Shown: positions 7,802 through 15,253 of the stretch, piece after piece
How positions within the stretch are numbered: position 1 is the stretch's first letter
Layout of the letters: every line of letters begins with the position of its first letter
Assembly (NCBI GenBank): GCA_035264365.1
Contig: DATFQI010000041.1
Coordinates: forward strand, 1 to 28,626
From: DATFQI01 sp035264365
Lineage (GTDB): Bacteria; Actinomycetota; Thermoleophilia; Solirubrobacterales; Solirubrobacteraceae
DNA: 28,626 nucleotides
Direction of reading: 5' to 3'
Program-made: the position numbers and the translations under genes
Notes under the pieces: model-generated
The model's input: only the letters and a program-made list of their open reading frames with translations
The model's database searches: none
What the model was told of the DNA's origin: nothing

Positions 7802-8266
7802 ATGTCCATGCGAGAACCGCTTGCCCCCTCCGACGAGGCGCGGGCCGCGCACATGGCGCACCTGGAGAGGACCGGCGGAGCGACCGCGTGGTCGGGCTGG
7901 GTCACCTTCGGTGCCCTGATGCTCGTGCTGCTCGGCGCGATGCACGGCTTCCAGGGGTTCCTGGCGCTGTTCGACGACGGCTACTTCGTCGCGGGCCAGG
8001 ACCAGCTCGTGCTGGTCAGCTACGAGGCGTGGGGCGCGGTGCTCCTCCTGTGGGGCGCGGCCCTGATGATCGTCGGCGCCGGCCTCAACGCCCGCAGGAG
8101 CTGGGCGCGCTGGGCGGCGATCCTCGTGGTCATGCTCGACGTGATCCTGCAGATCGGGTTCATGCCGTCGTTCCCGCTGCTGGCGGTCGCCCTGATCGCG
8201 ATCGACGTCGTCGTCCTGTTCGCGCTGACCGCGCGCTGGGACGAGGCGCAGGCCGGCGGCATCTGA
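7802..8266 (+). CDS. Four-helix membrane protein, DUF7144-like
   Basis: A 154-residue protein with a 40-residue hydrophilic N-terminus and four membrane helices. They are roughly WVTFGALMLVLLGAMHGFQG, EAWGAVLLLWGAALMIVGAG, WARWAAILVVMLDVILQIGF and LLAVALIAIDVVVLFALT. The order 'GW..F.G.ML...G..H...G', then a conserved 'G...N...WAR' turn, then a last helix ending in ALTARW, resembles the actinobacterial DUF7144 family from memory; I could not verify this. Function is unknown. ATG 7802 is preferred; ATG 7808 is an in-frame alternative. An earlier in-frame start at 7742 would run through the inverted repeat. Confidence 0.72.
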   Translation: MSMREPLAPSDEARAAHMAHLERTGGATAWSGWVTFGALMLVLLGAMHGFQGFLALFDDGYFVAGQDQLVLVSYEAWGAVLLLWGAALMIVGAGLNARRSWARWAAILVVMLDVILQIGFMPSFPLLAVALIAIDVVVLFALTARWDEAQAGGI

Positions 8267-8291
8267 TCCGAGCGAACGCGGCCGCCGCCGG

Positions 8292-8297
8292 TACGCT
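8292..8297 (+). promoter_or_regulatory. -10 element for leaderless ligD-type gene
   Basis: TACGCT ends 6 nt before the GTG at 8304, the spacing expected if transcription begins at the start codon. No Shine-Dalgarno sequence is visible. Confidence 0.5.
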
Positions 8298-8303
8298 CTG
8301 GCG

Positions 8304-9314
8304 GTGGCCGGCAGCGACGCGACGGTGCTCGAGCTCGCCGGGCGCGAGGTGCGGATCACCAGCCCGGAGAAGCCGATGTTCCCGAAGGCCGGGCTGACCA
8401 AGCTCGACCTGGTCCGCTACTACGAGGCGGTGCAGGAGCCGCTGATGCGCGCGATGGGCGGCCGGCCCGTGCTCCTGCAGCGCTTCCCGCGCGGCGTCGG
8501 CGGACCGAACTTCTTCCAGAAGCGCGTGCCCGAGAACGCGCCGGAGTGGCTCGAGACGACGACCGTGCAGACCGTCAACGGGACGCCGTCGCGCGCGCTC
8601 GTGGCCGCCGACGTGGCGCACGTCGCATGGGCGGTCAACCTCGCCTGCCTCGGCTTCCACGTCTGGCCCAACCGCGCCGAGGATCCCGAGCACGCCGACG
8701 AGCTGCGGCTCGACCTGGACCCGCAGCCCGGCACCGGCTTCGACGAGGCGCGCGCCGCCGCCTGGGAGCTGAAGGCGCTGCTCGACGAGCTCGGGATCGC
8801 GGCGTTTCCGAAGACGACGGGCAACCGAGGGTTGCACGTCTACGTGCGGCTGCAGCCGCTGTGGGATCCCTACGAGGTGCGCGCCGCGGCGGTCGCGGCC
8901 GCGCGCGAGCTCGAGCGCCGCCGGCCGGACATCCTCACCGCCGCCTGGTGGAAGGAGGAGCGCGGCGAGCGGATCTTCGTCGACTACAACCAGAACGCGC
9001 CGCACAAGACCGTCTTCGGCGCCTGGTCGGCACGCTCGCGCGCGGGCGCGCAGGTCTCGACGCCGGTGGCCTGGGAGGAGCTCGACGAGATCGACCCCGA
9101 CGCGCTGACCGTGGCCACCGTGCCCGGGCGGGTGCAGCGCGACGGCGACCCGTGGGCGGCGATCGACGCCGATCCGCAATCGCTGGACCCGCTGCTGGAG
9201 CTGCACGAGCGCGACCGCGAGAACGGGCTGCCCGACGCGCCCTGGCCGCCCGTCTATCCGAAGCAGCCCGGCGAGCTGCGCCGCGTGGCCCCGAGCCGCG
9301 CCCGCAAGGACTGA
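8304..9314 (+). CDS. LigD-type DNA polymerase/primase, stand-alone PolDom
   Basis: A 336-residue archaeo-eukaryotic-primase-superfamily polymerase of the LigD PolDom class, the enzyme that fills ends in bacterial non-homologous end joining. It has the metal-binding pair D137/D139 in LRLDLDP, the nucleotide-binding loop KTTGNRGLHVYVRL (170-183) and the third acidic residue D227 in IFVDYNQNAPHKT. It ends after the PolDom, with no ligase or phosphoesterase domain, whereas multidomain LigD is over 750 residues. No Ku gene or ATP-dependent ligase lies in the window. The GTG start matches the family N-terminus (LELAGREVRITSPEKPMFP). One base separates its stop from the next gene. Confidence 0.92.
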   Translation: MAGSDATVLELAGREVRITSPEKPMFPKAGLTKLDLVRYYEAVQEPLMRAMGGRPVLLQRFPRGVGGPNFFQKRVPENAPEWLETTTVQTVNGTPSRALVAADVAHVAWAVNLACLGFHVWPNRAEDPEHADELRLDLDPQPGTGFDEARAAAWELKALLDELGIAAFPKTTGNRGLHVYVRLQPLWDPYEVRAAAVAAARELERRRPDILTAAWWKEERGERIFVDYNQNAPHKTVFGAWSARSRAGAQVSTPVAWEELDEIDPDALTVATVPGRVQRDGDPWAAIDADPQSLDPLLELHERDRENGLPDAPWPPVYPKQPGELRRVAPSRARKD

Positions 9315-9315
9315 G

Positions 9316-9954
9316 ATGGCCGTCGAGATCGTCGACGTGACCGACGGCTTGTGGCTGTGGCGCCAGGCCCATCCCGATTGGGAGGAGGGCGGCGACTGGG
9401 ACCCGCTGGTCACCTCGGTGGCCGTCGCGTCGCGGGGTGTCTCGCTGGTGCTCGACCCGCTGGCCCCGCCGCCGCGCGAGCGCGAGGCGTGGGAGCGGAT
9501 CGAGGCACATGCTCCCGAGATCGCCGTGATCCTCAAGCCCGACCACGTGCGCGACGTCGACCTGTTCGCGCGCTGGTACGGCTGCCGTGCCTACGGGCCG
9601 TCGCTGTTCTGGCGCGACGACGTGCCGGCGACCGAGCTGGAGGCGATCCACCCGGGCAGCGAGCTGCCGGGCGGGCTGCTCGCCTGCCACGACGGGCGCG
9701 GCATGCAGGAGACGCCGCTGTACCTGCCCGAGCAGCGGGCGCTCGTGTTCGCCGACGCGATGACGGCGCCCGAGGGCGTGCTGCGCGTGTGGAGCACCCC
9801 GTGGCACGAGCAGCGGGTGCTGCCGGCGCTGCGGGAGCTGCTCGAGCTGCCGTTCGAGACCGTGATCGTCTCGCACGGCGAACCGGTGCACGACCGGCCC
9901 GCGTTCGAGGCCGCCCTCGAACGCGAGCCGTGGTCGGGCTGGACCGGCGCGTGA
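9316..9954 (+). CDS. Degenerate metallo-beta-lactamase-fold protein, co-transcribed with LigD polymerase
   Basis: A 212-residue protein with the strand order of a metallo-beta-lactamase fold. The canonical HxHxDH metal motif is replaced by KPDHVRDVD (about residues 75-83). Later motifs are LLACHDGRGMQETPLYLP, LVFADAMTA at the usual GD position, and VSHGEPVHD near the C-terminus, which keeps the last histidine. It may bind one metal or none. The ATG comes one base after the ligD-type stop, so the two are probably made together, suggesting a link to DNA end processing or nucleotide metabolism. That link is inference only. Confidence 0.75.
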   Translation: MAVEIVDVTDGLWLWRQAHPDWEEGGDWDPLVTSVAVASRGVSLVLDPLAPPPREREAWERIEAHAPEIAVILKPDHVRDVDLFARWYGCRAYGPSLFWRDDVPATELEAIHPGSELPGGLLACHDGRGMQETPLYLPEQRALVFADAMTAPEGVLRVWSTPWHEQRVLPALRELLELPFETVIVSHGEPVHDRPAFEAALEREPWSGWTGA

Positions 9955-9958
9955 GGGG

Positions 9959-10627
9959 CTAGCCGCCGGTGTTGACGGTGATCTTGGCGACGCCGACCGC
10001 GAGGCCGCCCTTGATCGCGTCGACGCCGAACGTGTCGTTGAGCAGCTGAGCGGACTCGTCCTTGAACTTGACGGTCGTGCCCTCGAGCACGGCGGTGCCG
10101 TCGTCCTTGGCCTCGAGCGGCTCGAGCGTGCGGCCGTCGAGGAAGAACAGCGGCGCGCTCGCGGCGGCCTCCTTGCCGTCGACGGTCACCTTGCCCGTCA
10201 GCACGGAGGCGCCGGGGTCGACCACGAAGTCGGTCAGCCGGACGGTCTTGCCGCCGCCCTGGAGCTGCAGGCCGGAGCCGTCGTGGTCGATCTCGCCCTG
10301 CACGTACGGGGAGACGGTGCCGGGCTTGAAGTACTTCACGTTCCCGCCCGTGATCGGGAAGCTCGCGACGCCCTGCTCGGAGATCGTCGCGTCGCCGAGC
10401 GGGCTCGGGGTCAGCTTGAGCTGGGTGAGCGCGTCGACGAAGCCGGCGTCGAGCGTGACGGCGGTCGACTTGCCGGTCAGCTGCGGCACGTCGGCGACGG
10501 GCTTGGCCTGCTCGCCCGAGCCGCTCGAGCCCGAGCTCGACGTGGAGCTCTCGTCGCTGCCGCAGGCGGTCGCGCCCAGCGCGAGAGCGGCGGCGGCGGC
10601 GAGTACGGCGGGGGTGCGGAGGTGCAT
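9959..10627 (-). CDS. Secreted lipoprotein, HtaA-like beta-rich domain
   Basis: A 222-residue protein with a lipoprotein signal peptide and lipobox LGATAC (Cys22). A Ser/Gly linker (23-43) and a single beta-rich domain follow. Features of the domain are TAVTLDAGFVDALTQLKL, FPITGGNVKYF, GEIDHDGSGLQL, VRLTDFVVDPGASVLTG and PLFFLDGRTL. The pattern 'FPITGG...G.I.H.GSGL.L....V.L.DF.VD....LTG.V' is like the actinobacterial HtaA domain, which in corynebacteria binds haem. Residues for haem binding cannot be judged here, so haem binding is unproven. AAGGGA lies 10 nt before the ATG. It converges with the gene ending at 9954. Confidence 0.7.
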   Translation of the reverse strand: MHLRTPAVLAAAAALALGATACGSDESSTSSSGSSGSGEQAKPVADVPQLTGKSTAVTLDAGFVDALTQLKLTPSPLGDATISEQGVASFPITGGNVKYFKPGTVSPYVQGEIDHDGSGLQLQGGGKTVRLTDFVVDPGASVLTGKVTVDGKEAAASAPLFFLDGRTLEPLEAKDDGTAVLEGTTVKFKDESAQLLNDTFGVDAIKGGLAVGVAKITVNTGG

Positions 10628-10763
10628 CTGGAGGTCCCTTCGTCAGCAGTGGTGGCCTCCATCACTGCGGCTCGCGGTCCATCTCGGATGCAGCTCTTTC
10701 ACGACGTGGCGCGTCGTCGCTTGGGATGATCCGGTGCGTCCTGTCGAACGTAGGAGGCCGCCC

Positions 10764-11177
10764 ATGGCATCGCGACTGAACCCGTACATCGCCTTCGAGG
10801 GCACGGCGCGCGAGGCGATCGAGACCTACCGCGACGTCTTCGGCGGGGAGCTGAGCCTCAGCACGTTCGGTGACTTCGGCCAGGCCCCGCCCGGCTACGA
10901 GGACAAGGTCATGCACAGCCAGCTCGAGACGCCCGCGGGGTTCACGCTGATGGCCTCGGACACGCCGCCCGGCATGCCGCACCAGCCCGGCGGCACGATC
11001 TCGATCAGCCTCAGCGGCGACGACGAGGCCGAGCTGCGCGGCTACTGGGACAAGCTCGCCGAAGGCGGCCAGGTCACCCTGCCGCTCGAGAAGCAGATGT
11101 GGGGCGACGTCTTCGGCATGTGCGTCGACCGCTTCGGCATCACCTGGATGGTCAACATCGCGCAGCCGCAGGCCTGA
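10764..11177 (+). CDS. VOC superfamily protein (PhnB-like glyoxalase fold)
   Basis: A 137-residue protein with the PhnB/YjdN arrangement: LNPYIAFEGTAREAIETYRDVFGGEL at the start (positions 4-29), an internal KVMHSQLETPAGFTLMASDT, and a C-terminal LPLEKQMWGDVFGMCVDRFG segment ending in WMVNIAQ. These proteins are small dimeric VOC-fold enzymes or binding proteins; most are uncharacterised and the substrate is unknown. AGGAGG sits 6 nt before the ATG at 10764, which fixes the start against a longer upstream frame. A strong hairpin follows the stop. Confidence 0.88.
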   Translation: MASRLNPYIAFEGTAREAIETYRDVFGGELSLSTFGDFGQAPPGYEDKVMHSQLETPAGFTLMASDTPPGMPHQPGGTISISLSGDDEAELRGYWDKLAEGGQVTLPLEKQMWGDVFGMCVDRFGITWMVNIAQPQA

Positions 11178-11188
11178 GCGGCCCGCGT

Positions 11189-11231
11189 GAGGAGACGATC
11201 GATCGGGCTCAGCCCGATCGAACGTCTCCTC
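11189..11231. terminator. Bidirectional hairpin terminator between convergent genes
   Basis: GAGGAGACG (11189-11197) pairs with CGTCTCCTC (11223-11231). Inside it GATCGGGCT pairs with AGCCCGATC around a one-base loop. The two 9-bp stems form one long hairpin between the VOC gene stop and the peroxiredoxin stop. There is no U tract on either strand, as is common for terminators in very GC-rich genomes. Confidence 0.7.
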
Positions 11232-11237
11232 GACGGA

Positions 11238-11897
11238 TCAGACGGGGTCCGGGACGATCCGGATGTAGGGCTTGGGCTCCTCCCAGCCTTCCGGGTAGCG
11301 CTCCTTGGCCTGATCGTTGGAGACCGAGCCGGAGATGATCACGTCGTCGCCCGGCTGCCACTGGGCGGGGGTCGCGACCTGGTGCTGGGCGGTGCGCTGG
11401 AGCGAGTCGATGACGCGCAGCACCTCGTCGAAGTTGCGGCCGGTCGTCATCGGATAGATCAGGACGAGCTTGATCTTCTTGTCCGGGCCGATCACGAACA
11501 CGTTGCGCAGCGTCGCGTTCTGGGCGGGCGTGCGGTCCGTCGGGTCGCCGCCGACGTCGGCGGCCAGCATCCCGTAGACCTTGGAGACCGCGAAGTCGTG
11601 GTCGGCGATCAGCGGGTAGTTGGGCGCCGTGCCCTGGGTCTCCTCGATGTCGCGCGCCCACTGCTCGTGGTTGTCGGTGGGGTCGACGGAGAGGCCGATG
11701 ATCTTCACGCCGCGGCTGTCGAAGTCCGGCTTGATCCGGGCCATGTAGCCGAGCTCCGTCGTGCACACCGGCGTGAAGTCGCGCGGGTGGGAGAACAGCA
11801 CGGCCCAGCCGTCGCCGATCCAGTCGTGGAACTTGATGCGTCCCTCGGTGGTGTCGGCCTCGAAGTCGGGGGCGGTGTCGCCGATGGTGAGGCTCAT
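11238..11897 (-). CDS. Peroxiredoxin, 1-Cys (Prx6) type
   Basis: A 219-residue thiol peroxidase. The active-site segment is SHPRDFTPVCTTELG, with peroxidatic Cys45 and Thr42, and the conserved Arg of the subfamily appears in TPAQNATLRNVFVI. No second cysteine is visible, and the C-terminal extension (VATPAQWQPGDDVI to EEPKPYIRIV) is that of Prx6-type enzymes. These reduce H2O2, alkyl hydroperoxides and peroxynitrite using an external thiol. AAGGAG lies 6 nt before the ATG. It is monocistronic and divergent from the PAS-SpoIIE gene. Confidence 0.95.
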   Translation of the reverse strand: MSLTIGDTAPDFEADTTEGRIKFHDWIGDGWAVLFSHPRDFTPVCTTELGYMARIKPDFDSRGVKIIGLSVDPTDNHEQWARDIEETQGTAPNYPLIADHDFAVSKVYGMLAADVGGDPTDRTPAQNATLRNVFVIGPDKKIKLVLIYPMTTGRNFDEVLRVIDSLQRTAQHQVATPAQWQPGDDVIISGSVSNDQAKERYPEGWEEPKPYIRIVPDPV

Positions 11898-11997
11898 GTG
11901 AGCTCCTTGCGTCGCAGGATCTGGGGAATGGCGATCGGGATTCAGAGGATATCGGCGCCGGGTGCTCTGAGTCCGGTCCGCTCCGGCCCGACAACGC

Positions 11998-12003
11998 TAC
12001 CTT
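11998..12003 (+). promoter_or_regulatory. -10 element for leaderless PAS-SpoIIE gene
   Basis: TACCTT is separated by 7 nt from the GTG at 12011. No ribosome-binding sequence is seen. A -35 box is not obvious. Confidence 0.45.
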
Positions 12004-12010
12004 CAGGCCG

Positions 12011-13546
12011 GTGAGCCCGCACATCCTGTTGCCGGCGGCCGGTGAGCTGCGCGGCGCCTACGAGGACGTCGACTGGGCCGCCACTCCGCTCGGCCCGATC
12101 GAGGCCTGGACCCCGGCCCTGCGCAACGCCGTCGATCTCGCGCTCGGCACCCGCTTTCCGGTGACGCTGTTCTGGGGCCCGGAGCTCACGATGGTCTACA
12201 ACGCCGCCTATGTCGCGCTGATCGGCGACAAGCATCCGTCGGCGCTGGGGGCGCCGGCCCGGGAGGTGTTCCCGGAGGCCTGGCACGTGATCGGCCCGAT
12301 GATGGAGTCGGTCCTGGACGGGGAGGGCGCGAACTGGGTCGAGGACGAGCGCGTGCCGCTGATCCGGCGCGGCCGCCTCGAGGAGGCCTACTTCACGTTC
12401 TCCTACTCGCCCGTCCGCGGCCCCGACGGCGCCGTCGAGGGCGTGATGGACATCGCCACGGAGACCACGCGGCAGGTGATCGACCGGCGCAGGCTGCACA
12501 CGCTCGGCCGCCTGCGCGAGGTCCTCGCCGCCACCGACGGCGCCGCCGAGATCATCGAGCGCGCGCTCGAGGTGCTGCGCGCCGATCCTGCGGACTTCGC
12601 CTCGGCCGCTCTGCGCCCGGCGCTCGCGCAGGTCGAGCCGCTCGAGCTGGTGGAAGGGGTGGCACGGCTCGCGCTCGGGCCGCGGCGCATCGGCCGGGGC
12701 GTGCTCGAGGTCCGCCTCAGCGCCCATCTCGAGCCCGACTGGGCCTACCTCGGCTACCTGCGGCTCGTCGCGTCCGCGATCGGCCAGGCGCTCGACCGTG
12801 TCGACGCGCGCGAGGCCGAGCGCAGCTTCTCCGAGTCGCTCCAGCGCAGCCTGCTGACCGAGCCGCCGCGGGCGCCGGGGCTGGAGATCGCCGTCCGCTA
12901 CCAGCCCGCGACCCGCGTGGCGAAGGTCGGCGGCGACTGGTACGACGCCTTCCGCGGGCCGAGCGGCGCGCTCACGCTCGTAGCCGGCGACGTCACCGGC
13001 CACGACCGCCGCGCCGCCGCCGCGATGGCCCAGCTGCGCGGCCTGCTCCGGGGGGTCGCCTACGCGGAGAGCTGCCCGCCCGCGCGCTGCCTCGCCGCCC
13101 TGGACCGGGCGATGGAGGGACTCGCCATCGGGGAGTTCGCCACCGCCGTGCTCGCCGAGCTCGACGGCACGACGCTGCGCTGGTCCAACGCCGGCCACAT
13201 GCCGCCGGCCGTGCTGGCCCCGGACGGGACCGTGCGGTTCCTGGAGACCCGGTCGGAGCCGCTGCTCGGCCTCGGCGCCGGCCCGCGCACCGATCATGTC
13301 GAGGAGCTCGCGCCCGGCTCGGCCGTCGTGCTCTTCACGGACGGGCTGATCGAGCGCCGCGACGAGTCGCTGGACCGCGGGCTGGAGCGGCTCGCGGCCT
13401 CGCTGGAGGAGCTCCACGAGCCGGACGCGGAAGCGATCTGCGACCACCTCCTCGCCCGGCTCGGGACCCGGCGCGACGACGACGTCGCCCTGCTCGTCGC
13501 GCGTCTCGACACCGCTACGGGAGCCGCGCCTCCAGCACGAGGTTGA
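12011..13546 (+). CDS. PAS-domain SpoIIE/RsbU-type Ser/Thr phosphatase
   Basis: A 511-residue signalling protein. An N-terminal PAS-like domain (residues 40-155: TLFWGPELTMVYNAAY and YFTFSYSPVRGPDG) is followed by a weakly conserved GAF-like region (165-265). The PPM/SpoIIE phosphatase domain runs from about 270 to 500, with metal-site motifs VGGDWYDAF (about 307-314), VAGDVTGHDRR (324-334), WSNAGHMPP (391-399), VLFTDGLIERRDESL (440-454) and DDDVALLVA. Such enzymes dephosphorylate anti-anti-sigma factors in partner-switching stress pathways. No RsbV/RsbW partner is in the window, so its target is elsewhere. The last 32 bp overlap the convergent methyltransferase gene. Confidence 0.9.
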   Translation: MSPHILLPAAGELRGAYEDVDWAATPLGPIEAWTPALRNAVDLALGTRFPVTLFWGPELTMVYNAAYVALIGDKHPSALGAPAREVFPEAWHVIGPMMESVLDGEGANWVEDERVPLIRRGRLEEAYFTFSYSPVRGPDGAVEGVMDIATETTRQVIDRRRLHTLGRLREVLAATDGAAEIIERALEVLRADPADFASAALRPALAQVEPLELVEGVARLALGPRRIGRGVLEVRLSAHLEPDWAYLGYLRLVASAIGQALDRVDAREAERSFSESLQRSLLTEPPRAPGLEIAVRYQPATRVAKVGGDWYDAFRGPSGALTLVAGDVTGHDRRAAAAMAQLRGLLRGVAYAESCPPARCLAALDRAMEGLAIGEFATAVLAELDGTTLRWSNAGHMPPAVLAPDGTVRFLETRSEPLLGLGAGPRTDHVEELAPGSAVVLFTDGLIERRDESLDRGLERLAASLEELHEPDAEAICDHLLARLGTRRDDDVALLVARLDTATGAAPPARG

Positions 13547-14576
13547 GCGGCGTCTCGGCGGCGCGGCGGACCGCGCCGAAGCCGCCCTGCTGGAGCACCT
13601 CGCGCAGGCGCGCCTCGCCCGCCTGCGTGCCGAGCCCGGCGCGACCGGGCTGGGAGAGCGAGCCGGGCGTGCACACGAGCGTCGACATGCCGTAGTAGAA
13701 GCGGCCGATCGGGTGGAGGTTGTCCTCCACGCGGTCGCCCGCGAGCGGCTCCACCAACATGCAGCGGCCGTCGGGCGCGAGCACGGAGGCGGCGCTGCGG
13801 GCCGCCGCCAGCGGGTCGCCGAGGTCGTGGAAGGCGTCGAAGAACGCCACGAGGTCGTAGCCCGAGCCCGGGATCTCGCCCGCGCCCGCGACGTGGAACT
13901 CGGCGTTCTCGACGCCCGCCTCGGCCGCGCGCTCGCGGGCGACCGCGATCGACTCGACGTGTTGGTCGATCCCGACGAAGCGCGAGGCCGGGAAGGCCTG
14001 CGCCATCAGGATCGTCGAGATGCCATGGCCGCAGCCGACGTCGGCGGCGCTGCCCCCGACCTCGAGCCGCTCCACGACGCCGTCCAGCGCCGGCAGCCAC
14101 TCCGCCACCAGGAAGGCGCGGTAGCCGGCCGCGAACGCGCGCTCGACGCCGTGGAAGAGGCCGTGGTGGTGCTCGTGCCAGCCCAGGCCGTCGCCGGTGA
14201 CGAACCGCTCGCGGACCCGCTCACGGGCGAGGATCGCCGCGTTGGCGCTCTGGAACGCGCCGGTCATCGCGAACGGGCTGTGGTCGTCGGCGAGCACGAG
14301 CGCGTGCTCGGGCGGCAGGACGTAGCCGGCCTCGCCGAGGATCACGAAGCCGCTGGCGGCCTGCGAGGCGAGCCACTCGCGCACGTAGCGCTCCTGCGTG
14401 CCGGTGCGGGCGGCGAGCTCCTCGGAGGAGACGGGCTGCCCGTCGGCCATCGCGCGGAACAGGCCGAGCTCGTCGCCGATCAGCACGAGCGCCGCGTTGA
14501 CCGCGGCACCCAGCTCCGTGGCGACGTGCCCGACGAACGCCTCGAGCTTGGCCTCGTCGATGTCGGTGACCGTCAT
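13515..14576 (-). CDS. Class I SAM-dependent methyltransferase with N-terminal winged helix
   Basis: A 353-residue protein. Residues 20-95 form an O-methyltransferase-like dimerisation/winged-helix domain (LGLFRAMADGQPVSSEELA, then RYVREWLASQAASGFV). The Rossmann methyltransferase core has motif I VGCGHG (180-185), the acidic end of strand 2 in FVGIDQHVE, and the post-motif AFFDAFHDLGDP. A conserved YYGMSTLVCTPGSLSQ region follows. It resembles the mycobacterial Rv2258c-type group; the substrate is unknown. The ATG at 14576 overlaps the TGA of the small secreted protein by one base (TGATG), indicating translational coupling. Confidence 0.85.
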   Translation of the reverse strand: MTVTDIDEAKLEAFVGHVATELGAAVNAALVLIGDELGLFRAMADGQPVSSEELAARTGTQERYVREWLASQAASGFVILGEAGYVLPPEHALVLADDHSPFAMTGAFQSANAAILARERVRERFVTGDGLGWHEHHHGLFHGVERAFAAGYRAFLVAEWLPALDGVVERLEVGGSAADVGCGHGISTILMAQAFPASRFVGIDQHVESIAVARERAAEAGVENAEFHVAGAGEIPGSGYDLVAFFDAFHDLGDPLAAARSAASVLAPDGRCMLVEPLAGDRVEDNLHPIGRFYYGMSTLVCTPGSLSQPGRAGLGTQAGEARLREVLQQGGFGAVRRAAETPLNLVLEARLP

Positions 14577-14797
14577 CAGATCACGCACCGGTCGTGGTAC
14601 TTGCGCCACGCGCCGTCCCACCACTTGACGGCGGCGTCGTAGCCCTTCTTCTGCTCGATCTCGCGGAACTGCTGCTCGACCTGCTCGGCGCCGCCCTCGC
14701 AGTCGACGGGCGTGGCCTGCGCCGTGCCGCCCGCGCCGAGCGCTGCGGCGACGGTGATGCCGGCGATCGCGAGCCGCCGGGAACGGATGAGTGACAT
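14576..14797 (-). CDS. Small secreted two-cysteine protein
   Basis: A 73-residue protein. A basic N-terminus (MSLIRSRRLA) and a hydrophobic core end in a likely signal-peptidase site around AQA-TPV, leaving a mature peptide of about 45 residues. The mature part has just two cysteines, one near each end (PVDCEGG and HDRCVI), with a charged helix between them (EQVEQQFREIEQKKGYDAA). One disulfide closing a helical hairpin is likely. AGGAG lies 8 nt before the ATG. The stop overlaps the start of the methyltransferase gene. No family is recognised. Confidence 0.7.
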   Translation of the reverse strand: MSLIRSRRLAIAGITVAAALGAGGTAQATPVDCEGGAEQVEQQFREIEQKKGYDAAVKWWDGAWRKYHDRCVI

Positions 14798-14945
14798 GTG
14801 GTTGCTCCTGGGTGGGGGTCGAGGCCGACGGTACGGGGCATGGAGCGCCGTTCCTGAGCGTTTCCTGAAGGCTCGGTGGGCGTGGTGTGGGCTCCCGCCC
14901 GGCCCCCGTGAAGGCAACCCCATGGCCGCGCGCGCGGGCGGCCCG

Positions 14946-14951
14946 TAGCCT
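14946..14951 (+). promoter_or_regulatory. -10 element for leaderless DUF4242 gene
   Basis: TAGCCT is followed by 6 nt and the GTG at 14958. No Shine-Dalgarno sequence is present. This would be the promoter for the two-gene unit that includes the AAA regulator. Confidence 0.5.
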
Positions 14952-14957
14952 GCGCGC

Positions 14958-15251
14958 GTGCCCCTCTATCTCGTCCCACGCACCCGCGCCTGGCTGTCCG
15001 CCGAGGAGGTGGCCGCAGCCGCCGACTGCGTGCCCGCCGTCAACGACACGATCGACGGCCTCCGCTGGATCCGCTCGTACATCGTGGAAGAGGAGGACGG
15101 GACGTTCAGCGGCTACTGCGTCTACGAGGCCGACAACCCCGAGGTGCTGCGCGAGCACGCCGACGCGCTGATGCTCCCGACCGACGCGATCAAGCCCGTC
15201 GTCGCCACGATGGTCGTCGCGCCGGACCCCGAGCCGGTCGTCACGCGCTGA
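14958..15251 (+). CDS. DUF4242 family protein
   Basis: A 97-residue soluble protein with the DUF4242 pattern: PLYLVPRTRAWLSAEEVAAA at the start, LRWIRSYIVEEEDGTFSGYCVYEA in the centre (residues 35-58), and REHADALMLPTDAIKPVVATMV at the end. The fold is a small ferredoxin-like domain; some relatives have been described as nickel-binding, which cannot be judged here. The GTG start is chosen from the immediate family match and the -10 element. Its TGA ends 2 bp before the ATG of the AAA-wHTH regulator, so the two are a transcription unit and probably a functional pair. Confidence 0.82.
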   Translation: MPLYLVPRTRAWLSAEEVAAAADCVPAVNDTIDGLRWIRSYIVEEEDGTFSGYCVYEADNPEVLREHADALMLPTDAIKPVVATMVVAPDPEPVVTR

Positions 15252-15253
15252 CG

